From Prostheceraeus crozeri (lineage: Eukaryota > Platyhelminthes > Polycladida > Euryleptidae), in the NCBI GenBank assembly GCA_907163375.1, contig CAJQUW010007896.1, forward strand, positions 124,001-188,000: 64,000 nucleotides of DNA. Direction: 5' to 3'. Position 1 is the first letter of the stretch. The number at the start of each line of letters is the position of its first letter. Position numbers and translations under genes: made by a program. The notes under the pieces were generated by a model. That model made no database searches. It was given only the letters and a program-made list of their open reading frames with translations, and was not told the DNA's origin. Positions 48,161 to 57,150 of the stretch are shown piece by piece.

Positions 48161-49120
48161 ATGAATACAAATGAGACAAATGAGGCAAAAATAAAACAAC
48201 TAGAAGAATTAATAAAACAGAAAAATATTATGAAGAAAAAACATAGACAATATCGAATGCTACAAGCTGGCGTTCAATCTGATATGTTAGAAAAAATGCA
48301 CCTAACTGAACAAGTGAAAACTGATTTTGAAAAAACTATTGCCCCACTTAAAACTCTTGAGAAAGAACTCGCAGTTCGTGATAAACGAATTGATATATCT
48401 GATCCAGTGCAGAAAACCATCATGGATGATTATGGTTTGTTAGAAGCAAACATAGACAAGAAATTACCGAAATCTATGCTATTTGAACATTCTACAATTT
48501 TTATGGATGGTAAGCCATTTCTTAGATTTTACTTAGGTGGTGAAGAATTATTTATAAATACTAAAGAAAGTTTAATTTTCACACCAGACAAAACAGCTTT
48601 CAGTTTAGACAGAAAATTCGTGGATTTATTAAGAGGAGCGGATTTAGAAAACTATCATACTGATGATCTACTGAAATACAAAACTATGTTAGACAAGGTT
48701 GGAACTGTAAAAACTCTTAAGCGTTATAAAAATTTGAATGGCTTATTATTCAAAACGTCTAGTACCAGTAAAACAAGAACAAAGATACCAATACTAACAG
48801 CTGCTTCGCCAGCAAGAACTGGTTATTCAACCCTGCCTGGTTATTCAACACCAATGGCTGCTTCTCCAACAAGAACTGGTTATTCAACACCGACTAGTTA
48901 CCCAAAAACAGGAACAGGTCTAAAAGAGACAACGGTTTTCCTGCCCGATGATCCGCAAGAATTAATAAACAGATTAGAGATTTTATTAGCTGCAACAAAA
49001 GAAGGACATAACTCTAGTTTTAACGAAATACATGCAATCTTAAAAAGACTATCAGAAAAGAAAATTATTAGTGAAAAAGACTACAGCAACTTAGTTGAAA
49101 AGTTTATCCAAATTATTTAG
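48161..49120 (+). CDS. Polinton protein, 319 aa, coiled N-terminus, unidentified
   Basis: Residues 1-95 are Lys/Glu-rich and likely coiled coil (KIKQLEELIKQKNIMKKKHR). The middle (about 105-190) is a compact section with FMDGKPFLRFYLGGEELFIN and DRKFVDLLRGADLENYHTDD. Residues 205-250 hold a short tandem repeat (TGYSTLPGYSTPMAASPTRT), which looks like a flexible linker. The C-terminus is helical. The ATG is in the context ataaaataATG. I do not recognise a family, though unnamed proteins of this kind are common in invertebrate Polintons. It ends 6 bases before the next gene, so the two are probably co-transcribed. Confidence 0.8.
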   Translation: MNTNETNEAKIKQLEELIKQKNIMKKKHRQYRMLQAGVQSDMLEKMHLTEQVKTDFEKTIAPLKTLEKELAVRDKRIDISDPVQKTIMDDYGLLEANIDKKLPKSMLFEHSTIFMDGKPFLRFYLGGEELFINTKESLIFTPDKTAFSLDRKFVDLLRGADLENYHTDDLLKYKTMLDKVGTVKTLKRYKNLNGLLFKTSSTSKTRTKIPILTAASPARTGYSTLPGYSTPMAASPTRTGYSTPTSYPKTGTGLKETTVFLPDDPQELINRLEILLAATKEGHNSSFNEIHAILKRLSEKKIISEKDYSNLVEKFIQII

Positions 49121-49126
49121 TTAAAA

Positions 49127-49915
49127 ATGTCTTCGGCAGAACTAGAAAAAATTAATAAACATTTAGAAAATTTAACCGAGATTTTGTCCTCATCAAAATT
49201 TAGTACGTCATTAAAATTTATAACAACTACTTCCTCGCATACTTGTAATTTAGACCCTATTATTCACTTAGAACAAGAAAAACATTATGAAGTAGCATTA
49301 ACTAGTTTTTCAACATTTAACACTATACAAAATATTATCAAAGATGTAAATGATCGATTTAAATATTCAAATGACAAAGGTAAAACTTGGAAAGAATTAA
49401 CTTTTCTTCCTGGATCTTATGAAGTTGAATCGATTTCCAATGAAATAAAAAGACATTTAGGCATTCAATTTAAAGACAAGAAACAATTACATTTCGCAGT
49501 TGAACCAGCAGTAAATAAATTTTCTCTTACTTTAGATGAAAATTATCAAGTTGATTTTGATATTGACAAATCTTTATCAAGACTATTAGGATTTAAAAAG
49601 AAACTCTATGCACAAGGTTTTCATATCAGTGAAAATATACCTAAAATAACTGAAATAAATTCAATCAATGTTCAATGTGATATTATAGAAGGTGGTTATG
49701 TTAATGGAAAGCTAACAAATAATATCTTCAGTTATCCAGCATTTACAGTTCCGATTGGTTACAGTTTAAATGTAATCCCAAAATCATTAATATATTTTCC
49801 CGTGACACGAAAAACAATTAATTCGATTACTATTAGAATAACAGATGAGAAAGGAAAGGCAATAAATTTTGGAGGTGAAGAGATTATGATAGACCTATTA
49901 TTACGAGAGGTTTAA
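49127..49915 (+). CDS. Polinton beta-rich protein, possible minor capsid/penton
   Basis: 262 codons, start context gttaaaaATG. The sequence alternates hydrophobic and polar residues as in an all-beta fold: IIHLEQEKHYEVALTSFSTF, then GSYEVESISNEIKRHLG, then FDIDKSLSRLLGFKKKLYAQ, and near the end PKSLIYFPVTRKTINSITIR with DEKGKAINFGGEEIMIDLLL. Proteins with this layout recur in animal Polintons next to the packaging ATPase. The beta character, the size and the neighbour would suit a single-jelly-roll penton, but I cannot confirm the fold. It precedes the ATPase by 20 bases in the same direction. Confidence 0.75.
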   Translation: MSSAELEKINKHLENLTEILSSSKFSTSLKFITTTSSHTCNLDPIIHLEQEKHYEVALTSFSTFNTIQNIIKDVNDRFKYSNDKGKTWKELTFLPGSYEVESISNEIKRHLGIQFKDKKQLHFAVEPAVNKFSLTLDENYQVDFDIDKSLSRLLGFKKKLYAQGFHISENIPKITEINSINVQCDIIEGGYVNGKLTNNIFSYPAFTVPIGYSLNVIPKSLIYFPVTRKTINSITIRITDEKGKAINFGGEEIMIDLLLREV

Positions 49916-49935
49916 TTCAAAATATTGACTTAAAA

Positions 49936-50712
49936 ATGAGTGAAAGCAGTTCTGTAAAATATCCACTAAACAAGAAAGTGAAATTCAATCATCATCCAAA
50001 CCTATCCAATAAAGTTTTATCAGTTATCTGTGGAAGATCAGGTTGTGGGAAAACGTATCTATTATTCAAAATTCTCACGACACCCAAATTTTTGGATTAT
50101 AACAATCTTATTATTTATACAACAACAGCAGAACAACCTATTTATCAATTTTTGAAATATGGTTTTGAAAATAATCTTACAAAATCAGCTATAGCTTCAC
50201 TGTTTGAAGAATATGAAAAATCGGAGTATGAAGAAGAAATAAGTTCTTGGTGTGAAGAAGCAGCGAAAAATGAACAACTAGTAGAACCCAATAAAAATAA
50301 ACACATATCGATGCAACTAATAAATGATAGTGGTAATATGCAAGATCCTAGTAAACTAAATAAAACGAAAAAACATTGTGTCGTGTTTGATGATTGTGTT
50401 AATGATAGAAATCAGGCAGTTCAGAGAAATTATTTTACAAGAGGACGACACAATAACTGTAGTGTCTTTTATTTGACACAAAGTATGTATTCATTAGATG
50501 GAAGTGTTATTAGAAAGAATGCTAATATTTTTATGATTTTCGAAATCAATCCAAGAAACCTAAGTGATTTGTTAAGAGACTTATGTATAAGAGATAAAGA
50601 TGAATTTAAACAATCTTGCTGTAATGCTTGGGCAAACGACTATGGTTTTATCACAATCAATATTGATAAAAAAGTACATGATAGAGTTATAGAAGATTTG
50701 TTCACTGACTAG
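49936..50712 (+). CDS. ATP: FtsK/HerA-type genome-packaging ATPase
   Basis: 258 codons, start context cttaaaaATG. Walker A is GRSGCGKT at residues 33-40. Walker B is HCVVFDDC at about 147-154. The following NYFTRGRHNNCSVFYLTQS contains the Gln-bearing sensor motif of the A32/HerA class. The short length (about 260 residues) is normal for Polinton, poxvirus A32 and virophage packaging ATPases, which drive genome DNA into the capsid. It ends 12 bases from the end of the oppositely oriented polymerase gene, so the two transcripts converge. Confidence 0.93.
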   Translation: MSESSSVKYPLNKKVKFNHHPNLSNKVLSVICGRSGCGKTYLLFKILTTPKFLDYNNLIIYTTTAEQPIYQFLKYGFENNLTKSAIASLFEEYEKSEYEEEISSWCEEAAKNEQLVEPNKNKHISMQLINDSGNMQDPSKLNKTKKHCVVFDDCVNDRNQAVQRNYFTRGRHNNCSVFYLTQSMYSLDGSVIRKNANIFMIFEINPRNLSDLLRDLCIRDKDEFKQSCCNAWANDYGFITINIDKKVHDRVIEDLFTD

Positions 50713-50724
50713 ATGTTAAAGAAA

Positions 50725-53709
50725 TTAAAAAGGTAAAGTAGTAATTCCATCAGGTAGAATCTTTCTTTTATCATCAAATGGATCTAATGCTAATTTGTGT
50801 TCCTCCTTTAAATACATTTTGTGGTTTTTTGAATTAAGTCTATAATTACATGCTGCTTTTATTTCATTATTAAATAATGCATTCTTATAATCTTGAAATG
50901 TTATTTGGTTAGCCACTGATGCCTTTGAAATACCCTTTAATGTTTTGTAGGTTTTATTGTTTCTTGTTGTATCATAACAGTAACATTTAGATTTAAGAAA
51001 TACAGCTTCTGTTATGTACTCCTCATTTCCTTCTAGTTCATCTTTAACTTTACATAAATCAGAAGGATGAATTATATCTTTTATTTTATCTATTTCTTTA
51101 TCAAGTGATGAATTGTATGGTACTGTTAATTCTAAGAAAACGGAATCCGTATCGCTGAAATGAAGTTTATAGTTTTCACCATAAGCAGGTGCTAAATAAT
51201 CATATATAAAATTATACATAAATAGTTTAGCTAGTTCTAATATAGTGAATCCTATAAAATTAAACTTATCATGTTTCACAATGCTTCTTCTTAGATGAAC
51301 AGCACATAGGTTATCACTAAATCTAGTAGTTCTTTTATACGTTGGTTTCCTAGTTAAATTTTGGAAACGATCTTTATTATAAACTATTTCTATGTTCTGT
51401 CTGTTACGTACATTCTCTAAAGTTTTACCATAAAATGCGTTATTCATTAATTTAAAGAATACGTTTCCAAAGTCATCTTTATTTCTTTTAGCTATTTTAC
51501 GTTTCTCTATATTAAATTCTATATAATTTTTTAACCACTTAGATTTCTTATATATTAGTTTCCTATGAATCTTAATAAGTGACATTCCATGATCTAAATA
51601 CCAATCTAACATCCTTCCTTCAATAACATATTTTTCTTTATTACTTTGTGTTAACATGAGTTTCTTGGTTGGTCTGTATTTTTTAGGTATTATGGACTTT
51701 TGATAATCTGTAAAATCGTCCATATTAGGCACTTTATTTTCAGGACAGAACGGGAAATACTTTGTCGTGTCTTTTAGTTCATCAGGGTACTTTAAGTCAA
51801 CTTCATACACATATCCATGTCCATCTTCAACAGTACGTTCATAAACTAATTTATCACACCACTCCATCTCACCTGTAGGCAATTCTTGTATCATGCAAGA
51901 AGAATATAAACTATTAAAATCATAATATAACAAATAGTTCTCTCTCATAAACTCATCAATAGCATTTTCACGTTCTACTCCTTCTCGTTTCGTTCGAAAA
52001 ATTTCTAATATCTTTTCTTTCTCCTCTGGTGATAAAGGTTTCATTATTCCATAAGTATCAGGATTCACTTTCTTATTGTAACATTTAACATATCTATTAC
52101 CTAAAACAGATGATACACCGCCTCTAATTCCAGATTCAAAAAATAATAATTTATCATATGTATTTTCTTTATAATGTTTAATTTTAACGGACTTTGTCCT
52201 AGAGCCATCGGCTTGAACACCAGTATGTTTAAGTCCTGCTAACCATGTTAAACCTGGTGTAGAATAGCAATAACATGGATCTATTCCGTAATATTCAATA
52301 CACATGTCACGGAAGTTTTCAAATAGATCGGCTAGTATTAACACATCTATCTGAAGATACTTCATTGTGTAATCGTACATAGTGATGCAATTGAGTTCTG
52401 CCCAATTCTTCTGTGCTTCTGCATAATCTTCTTCTGATAGTTCTGATTGTTTCAATGTTGTTTTAAATTTGTCACGTGGTGGAAGTTGTTGTTCTTGCAT
52501 TATTTTATTTATCCTGTTTATGTCTCCAGTTAAGTACTCATACGGAAATATGCCTTTAAGAGGACTCAAGTTATATTTGTTTAATATTTTACATTGTTCA
52601 GGTTTTAATGTTTTACCCATGGCTTCCAATGAATAAGGAGTAAAAAATCTAAATGCATCTAATATTCTAATACAACCAAATTGCATAGAGAAGTATTCTT
52701 CTTCTGTTTTACATAGTATGTTTGTTCTTAATTGCTGTAATGTTTTCGAAGAGAATAACTCTTTTATTATTAGATGGAAATCATACTTAGAACCATTGTA
52801 GAAATATAAAGGAACAAAGTTATATCTAAATTTATTTGCATTAAGATTACAAGAATTATGCGCCGCACCTCTATATAAACCATTTAGATGATCATGATCC
52901 TTAACTTTATCTTTGTCTAACTCTTTACCACAGTAATAACAATTCTTTTCATTATTAAATTGTACTAATTGTTCAGACGTTAATGGAAGCATTGGCTTAT
53001 TTGTTTTAAGCAATTGTGAAAAACGCCCCTGCAATTCTTCTATTGTGTTAACAAACTTTATAGCACTATCATCGCCATAGTACTGGTAATATTCTGATTG
53101 AAACAAATTGGGATAATTTGAATGAATGTACATTCCCCAACATAATGGTTTTTGCTCAAACAAATTATTGTTACATTTGTCTGTAATTTTAACATTATAT
53201 GCTTCGAAATCACAATATATTGTAAAGGGTACTTTATTTTTGTAATACCATTTATTATATTCTAAATAATCTTCTTTTGGAAACGTATTTCTGACTGCTT
53301 CATTTTGTTGACAATTTACCAAGTGATTATTTAATGCTTGTTCAGACCTAAAACTTGTCATACATTGGAGACAGGGGAAATTAGTATGATCTGAAGTTCT
53401 TGTAAAAATAGAAACATCTTTACACAATATGTAATGTCCTTGATAATATAGTACATTTGCTTGTGCCGGTTGTATTAACTGCTGTAACTGGTGTTGATAT
53501 TGCTGATGTAACTGCTGTAACTGGTGTTGATATTGCTGCTGTAACATCTGTAACTGCTGTTGATATTGCTGATGTAACTGCTGTAACTGGTGTTGATATT
53601 GCTGCTGTAACATCTGTAACTGGTGTTGATATTGCTGCTGTAACATCTGTAACTGCTGTTGGTCTCCAGAAGTAACAGGACGTCCTTTATAATTATTATG
53701 ATTAACCAT
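50725..53709 (-). CDS. pPolB: protein-primed family B DNA polymerase
   Basis: 994 codons. Residues 17-80 are a Gln/Leu repeat (QMLQQQYQHQL units) from a DNA tandem repeat. A C2HC finger follows (C113, C116, H129, C133). The exonuclease motifs are CDFEA (D167, E169), YNGSKYDFHL (to D310) and YLQIDVLILAD (D455). Between ExoI and ExoII lies an endonuclease-VII-like Cys/His cluster: CYYC (257-260), DHDH (271-274), H284 and C287. The polymerase motifs are A, YYDFNSLYSS (D597); B, KLMNNAFYG (753-761); and C, FSDTDSVF (D853, D855). This enzyme copies the element's linear genome from a terminal protein. All key residues are present and the frame looks whole. The polyQ tract is unusual. Confidence 0.96.
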   Translation of the reverse strand: MVNHNNYKGRPVTSGDQQQLQMLQQQYQHQLQMLQQQYQHQLQQLHQQYQQQLQMLQQQYQHQLQQLHQQYQHQLQQLIQPAQANVLYYQGHYILCKDVSIFTRTSDHTNFPCLQCMTSFRSEQALNNHLVNCQQNEAVRNTFPKEDYLEYNKWYYKNKVPFTIYCDFEAYNVKITDKCNNNLFEQKPLCWGMYIHSNYPNLFQSEYYQYYGDDSAIKFVNTIEELQGRFSQLLKTNKPMLPLTSEQLVQFNNEKNCYYCGKELDKDKVKDHDHLNGLYRGAAHNSCNLNANKFRYNFVPLYFYNGSKYDFHLIIKELFSSKTLQQLRTNILCKTEEEYFSMQFGCIRILDAFRFFTPYSLEAMGKTLKPEQCKILNKYNLSPLKGIFPYEYLTGDINRINKIMQEQQLPPRDKFKTTLKQSELSEEDYAEAQKNWAELNCITMYDYTMKYLQIDVLILADLFENFRDMCIEYYGIDPCYCYSTPGLTWLAGLKHTGVQADGSRTKSVKIKHYKENTYDKLLFFESGIRGGVSSVLGNRYVKCYNKKVNPDTYGIMKPLSPEEKEKILEIFRTKREGVERENAIDEFMRENYLLYYDFNSLYSSCMIQELPTGEMEWCDKLVYERTVEDGHGYVYEVDLKYPDELKDTTKYFPFCPENKVPNMDDFTDYQKSIIPKKYRPTKKLMLTQSNKEKYVIEGRMLDWYLDHGMSLIKIHRKLIYKKSKWLKNYIEFNIEKRKIAKRNKDDFGNVFFKLMNNAFYGKTLENVRNRQNIEIVYNKDRFQNLTRKPTYKRTTRFSDNLCAVHLRRSIVKHDKFNFIGFTILELAKLFMYNFIYDYLAPAYGENYKLHFSDTDSVFLELTVPYNSSLDKEIDKIKDIIHPSDLCKVKDELEGNEEYITEAVFLKSKCYCYDTTRNNKTYKTLKGISKASVANQITFQDYKNALFNNEIKAACNYRLNSKNHKMYLKEEHKLALDPFDDKRKILPDGITTLPF

Positions 53710-53739
53710 TATGGGTGTTAATGTCTTTTTAATTTCATA

Positions 53740-54825
53740 TTATTCTGTACATATAATAGTTCCTTGATAAATAATATTATGAAACATATAGTTATGTCGT
53801 TCATTATACCGTATTTCTGTTTGACATAATCTTTTGTTACTTAAGTAAAATTCTTTTACGTTTGCATAGACAGTGTCATTAATTGTAACATTACCAGTAT
53901 ATAAGGGAGTAATATTCCCCACAGAAATATACTTCACATTTAATTCAAACACATTAACTTCTATTAAATCTTTGTTCTTTTTATGAAACTTTGTTAGCTT
54001 ATTATAATCATATGGAAATTCATCTAATCCATCAGACAGATCAAATTCATTTATGTATTCTTCTTTATTATAATGACTTAGTCTTTCTTTAACATGATGT
54101 GCAGGATGTAAATGTGCTATAACACTCCACAAGAAACAATACGAATCATCATTTTGAATGTTAATTATTTGTGTTGAACTGAAAGGTAGGGGTATGTAAC
54201 TACCACCTGTATTATTTTTATATTTGTCAATTACTATTTTCTTAGACACTATTCTAACAAGCTTCCAACCAGATTCACGCAATTGAGCTTCAGTTATAGC
54301 ATCTTTTAATTTATTAATCATTGTTTCAAATATAGGTTCTATATCCTCTACATTATGAATTTCTTGTGTTTTACTGAAATGGCCTTGTACTATTTCTTCA
54401 ATATTCCCATCAGGTGCAGTCTTTGTGTAACGTACTTCTACATTCATATAACATTTGAAAGATTTTCTAAATATGTTATAAAAGTTATATAGAATATCAT
54501 AAAAGGTTTCATCGGTTTCTACAGATTCATCATACTCATCATGTTCATCATTAAATAAAAACCTTACATCTACTTCAGGTTCATCTATTACACTAAAAAC
54601 TTTTTTATATTCTGAATGTGAATAATCATTAAATACTCTGTTAACTTCTATATCAGTAGGTAATGTTTTTAGATAGTTTATATATTCATTCATTCTCGTT
54701 ATATTACTTGCATCATGTCGTTCTACATTCTGTAAATGCATACGACTCTTTAAATGAGATTTATAACCTCTAGGCGTCTGTAACTGTTTGTTACATATGT
54801 TGCAATATAGGTTACCCTCTTCCAT
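53740..54825 (-). CDS. polymerase-associated zinc-finger protein
   Basis: 361 codons. The N-terminus has a C2H2 finger (CNICNKQLQTPRGYKSHLKS, with the closing His). Then comes an acidic region (DEHDEYDESVETDE), then the conserved core: GSYIPLPFSSTQIINIQND, followed by CFLWSVIAHLHPAHHVKERL. In other Polintons the same core often forms the N-terminal part of the polymerase protein; here it is its own gene 31 bases upstream of the polymerase start, on the same strand. DNA binding or priming is likely but not shown. The start context is gtaaaATG. Confidence 0.85.
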   Translation of the reverse strand: MEEGNLYCNICNKQLQTPRGYKSHLKSRMHLQNVERHDASNITRMNEYINYLKTLPTDIEVNRVFNDYSHSEYKKVFSVIDEPEVDVRFLFNDEHDEYDESVETDETFYDILYNFYNIFRKSFKCYMNVEVRYTKTAPDGNIEEIVQGHFSKTQEIHNVEDIEPIFETMINKLKDAITEAQLRESGWKLVRIVSKKIVIDKYKNNTGGSYIPLPFSSTQIINIQNDDSYCFLWSVIAHLHPAHHVKERLSHYNKEEYINEFDLSDGLDEFPYDYNKLTKFHKKNKDLIEVNVFELNVKYISVGNITPLYTGNVTINDTVYANVKEFYLSNKRLCQTEIRYNERHNYMFHNIIYQGTIICTE

Positions 54826-54837
54826 TTTACTTTTTTT

Positions 54838-54900
54838 TTAATAAAAAATTTATGTTTTAATAAAAAATTTATGTTTTACTTTTTAATAAAAAAATTTATG
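54838..54900. repeat. AT-rich triplicate between two minus-strand genes
   Basis: Three near copies of ttaataaaaaatttatgttt in tandem, covering the upstream region of the zinc-finger gene and the end of the preceding gene. It may contain that gene's promoter. The function is inferred only from position. Confidence 0.6.
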
Positions 54901-55297
54901 TTTTTACATAGAACCTCGGTTCCGCCAACTGCATCTTCGATGCCAAGACGCGAAGCGTCAACTTCGTTGGATATACATGAATATTTAATTCATTTAATGT
55001 CTCTAGATCGTAAGCTGTTAAATGTCCTTTCTTAACCAACCACCATAAATTATTATAAGCTAAAAATACTCTGAAACTTCGTAGACACGGTGGTAAGTAT
55101 CCATTTTTAATATGTGGTTTTAAACCGTGTTTTAGTTTATAGTCTTTAACGAACTCTATGTATTTATGATGGTAATGAAATTTAACTTCTTTCTTTGAAT
55201 TTACAGGGTTTGTAGGATGACGATAATTTTTTAAAACTGGTACGTGTTCTATTTTATAGGCCTTTGTCCTCTGAGTTTCACTCACCTCATTAATCAT
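54896..55297 (-). CDS. Polinton protein, 133 aa, unidentified
   Basis: Basic and aromatic: 'HYHHKYIEFVKDYKLKHGLK', then SFRVFLAYNNLWWLVKKGHL, then DLETLNELNIHVYPTK. The start context is gttttaaaaATG. The last 22 codons are encoded by a copy of a 66-bp GC-rich module (54907-54972) that also occurs at 55587-55652 outside any gene, so the original C-terminus may have been replaced. No family recognised. It is in the same direction as the small gene upstream and the polymerase group downstream. Confidence 0.65.
   Translation of the reverse strand: MINEVSETQRTKAYKIEHVPVLKNYRHPTNPVNSKKEVKFHYHHKYIEFVKDYKLKHGLKPHIKNGYLPPCLRSFRVFLAYNNLWWLVKKGHLTAYDLETLNELNIHVYPTKLTLRVLASKMQLAEPRFYVKT
54907..54972. 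repeat. GC-rich hairpin module, copy 1
   Basis: A direct repeat of 55587-55652, about 85 percent alike. It holds two small hairpins: aacc-tc-ggtt, and gacgc-gaa-gcgtc (54947-54959), whose centre GCGAAGC is known as an exceptionally stable DNA mini-hairpin. Much more GC-rich than its surroundings. Confidence 0.8.
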
Positions 55298-55311
55298 TTT
55301 TAAAACAAAAA

Positions 55312-55524
55312 TTACAGTTTATGTACTTCCTCTATTATTGGACGCATAGCACTCAATGTATTTTTGGCATCAGAGACTAGAGGTTGTACATTCTTTAATA
55401 CATCAGGGAGATCATTAATTCCTGTTCTAATAACATCTAGAGTATCTCTACTCTCTAATCGTTTCGGGGTTGGTATCTTTAGTACATTATTTAAATAAAA
55501 TGTTTCAGGTATGATAGTTAGCAT
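55312..55524 (-). CDS. Polinton small protein, 70 aa, unidentified
   Basis: Begins MLTIIPETFYLNNVLKIPTP and continues as a probable amphipathic helix (DVIRTGINDLPDVLKNVQPL). Short, without a known motif, 14 bases upstream of the 133-aa gene on the same strand, so likely in the same transcript. It does not have the A-rich start context of its neighbours, which weakens the case. Confidence 0.55.
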   Translation of the reverse strand: MLTIIPETFYLNNVLKIPTPKRLESRDTLDVIRTGINDLPDVLKNVQPLVSDAKNTLSAMRPIIEEVHKL

Positions 55525-55586
55525 GAACTACATTCATATGTTTATTTAATAATGCTTTATTACGAAAAGATAAATTACAGGTTTCG

Positions 55587-55652
55587 CATAGAACCTTGGT
55601 TCCGTTGTCTGCATCTTCGTTGCCGAGACGCGAAGCGACGACTTTGTTGGAT
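55587..55652. repeat. GC-rich hairpin module, copy 2
   Basis: Direct partner of 54907-54972, in the divergent gap between the minus-strand 70-aa gene and the plus-strand coiled-coil gene. It keeps the cgc-gaa-gcg mini-hairpin (55629-55637) and the 'tctgcatcttcg' core. It sits where promoters for both directions are expected. Confidence 0.8.
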
Positions 55653-55690
55653 AACATATTTTTAGCAGAAAACAAAATAATCTAAAAAAA

Positions 55691-56386
55691 ATGATGTTAA
55701 CAAATGTTGGAGGAGGTGCTTACATTTCAAATAATCAAGAATCAGACATAGACCTAGACAACTATATCATGAAAACTGGAGACGTTTTAACAGGTCCGTT
55801 ACATCTTTCTATTCTTCCACAACAAAGTACTGAGTTGGTAAATAAAGAATATGTTGATAAACAGGTTGATAGAATTGTGTCACTGCTGTCTCCACTAATG
55901 AAAGAAACCAAGGTTCTAAAGCAGAATGATGAAAGACTGCAAGAAAAGCTAACAGACCTAAGTAGCAAACATGGAAATATAGAAGCAGATATATCAAAAC
56001 TTTTTAAAAAGATTTCAGAACAATCAAGAATTTTAATATTACTTTCTTTAAATTTAAGGGGTGCCATTATAAAGAATACAAATCAAAATAAACAATTGAA
56101 AGAAGAGTTAGAAAAAGTTAGCGAAAAGAATCGAAAATTATTACAACACTTTCAACAGATGCAAACCACATTCCAAAAAAGTGTTGATGAATTACGTAGC
56201 CGAATCACACAACAAGTAAAGCACATAAACAGAATAAGAAATGAAGTAAACTCACTTAATCAAAAGGTTAGTGAATTGAAGACCCTTAAAACGAATTTAG
56301 ATAAAGGAAATAAGGAACAGTTGAATGCTATTAAAGTTCAATTGGCTGCTCTTAAAACAGAAGTAAAGAAAAGTGAAAAAAATTAA
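55691..56386 (+). CDS. coiled-coil protein with phage tail-fibre-like motif
   Basis: 231 codons, start context ctaaaaaaaATG. Residues 25-56 read DNYIMKTGDVLTGPLHLSIL followed by 'ELVNKEYVDKQV'. This matches the repeat widely seen in phage tail fibres and short-tail collar proteins (KxGDxMxGxLxL...P...NKxYVD). The rest (about 65-231) is a long heptad coiled coil (e.g. KKISEQSRILILLSLNLRGA, then 'EELEKVSEKNRKLLQHF'). A trimeric fibre or spike that attaches the virion is a reasonable inference. The neighbours downstream are virion genes. It is followed by more coding-like sequence up to about 56505 and then a GC-rich module. Confidence 0.8.
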   Translation: MMLTNVGGGAYISNNQESDIDLDNYIMKTGDVLTGPLHLSILPQQSTELVNKEYVDKQVDRIVSLLSPLMKETKVLKQNDERLQEKLTDLSSKHGNIEADISKLFKKISEQSRILILLSLNLRGAIIKNTNQNKQLKEELEKVSEKNRKLLQHFQQMQTTFQKSVDELRSRITQQVKHINRIRNEVNSLNQKVSELKTLKTNLDKGNKEQLNAIKVQLAALKTEVKKSEKN

Positions 56387-56536
56387 AAGTAAATGAAAAA
56401 GAAATTAAAGTACATCACACGCTGCTTGACGCAATAGATAAAGTGCAACAGTCAATTAATAAAGTTATCGCGAAGCTGTTGTCCATTCACAAACGTAAAT
56501 CTTAATAGAATTTAGCCGAACGGCCCAAAGGTCCTC

Positions 56537-56581
56537 AGGTTACTAACCCATCGGAGCGAAGCTCCTCGAGGCTTTAGCCGA
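56537..56581. repeat. GC-rich module, inverted partner of 58491-58534
   Basis: aggttactaacccatcggag, then cgaagctcctcgaggcttta and gccga. Its complement matches 58491-58534 at most positions. It contains a perfect ggagc-gaa-gctcc hairpin with the GCGAAGC core. It lies after the fibre-like gene and before the next gene, in a gap without coding sequence. Confidence 0.8.
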
Positions 56582-56629
56582 CCACAAACGTAAATATTTT
56601 TCCCAAAAGTCAAATTTAAGCTTAAAAAA

Positions 56630-57118
56630 ATGCCTATAATTTATAAACACAATCTTAAACATTTTGCTTCAAATCAAAGAATTGCTCATGAACCATCTCT
56701 GAAACCTGTGTACCATTATGATAATAGAGAAACAGTCGGAACACAAAAGTTCCTAGGCACCGCAGGTGCCGTTCACACGGAAGGAGCTGGCATCTTTTCT
56801 GGTATCGGCAGTATCGTTAACTTGATTAAAAATAATAAAGATTTGATTACATCTGCTGCTAAAGGAGCAGCTGCTATAGGTAGTACAGCTAGTGCAATAT
56901 CGAATGCTGTTAAGTCACAAAACGAATTAAAACAACTAGAAGCTATTCGCAAACTTAGGAATGATGCAAAAGAAATGCAAAAAGACAAAAAGCTCTCAGA
57001 GGAAACAAAAAACAAAATTGCACAATTAGCGAAGATGGAAAGTAAACATGATGAAAAAACAATTGAAGAAATGAGAGGAAATGGCGTGAGCAGCGGAGCT
57101 GGTCTAGCAAAATTCTAG
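56630..57118 (+). CDS. virion core/membrane-active-like protein
   Basis: 162 codons, start context cttaaaaaaATG. After a His/Tyr-rich N-terminus there is a Gly/Ala-rich segment, GAGIFSGIGSIVNLIKNNKD, then SAAKGAAAIGSTASAISNAV, then a Lys/Glu-rich helix. It ends with EEMRGNGVSSGAGLAKF. Gly-rich sites of this kind are typical for cleavage by adenain-type proteases. Size and layout recall adenovirus core and lytic peptides (pVI/pX-like), as inference only. It lies between the fibre-like and capsid genes, in the same direction. Confidence 0.7.
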   Translation: MPIIYKHNLKHFASNQRIAHEPSLKPVYHYDNRETVGTQKFLGTAGAVHTEGAGIFSGIGSIVNLIKNNKDLITSAAKGAAAIGSTASAISNAVKSQNELKQLEAIRKLRNDAKEMQKDKKLSEETKNKIAQLAKMESKHDEKTIEEMRGNGVSSGAGLAKF

Positions 57119-57150
57119 TACCAAACTAATTTTTTCTCATAAAAAATATA

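Noticed and set aside
53457-53675. Plus-strand frame rich in Val/Asp/Ala (VTAVTGVDIADVTAV)
   Set aside because: It is the antisense of the Gln-repeat section of the polymerase gene.
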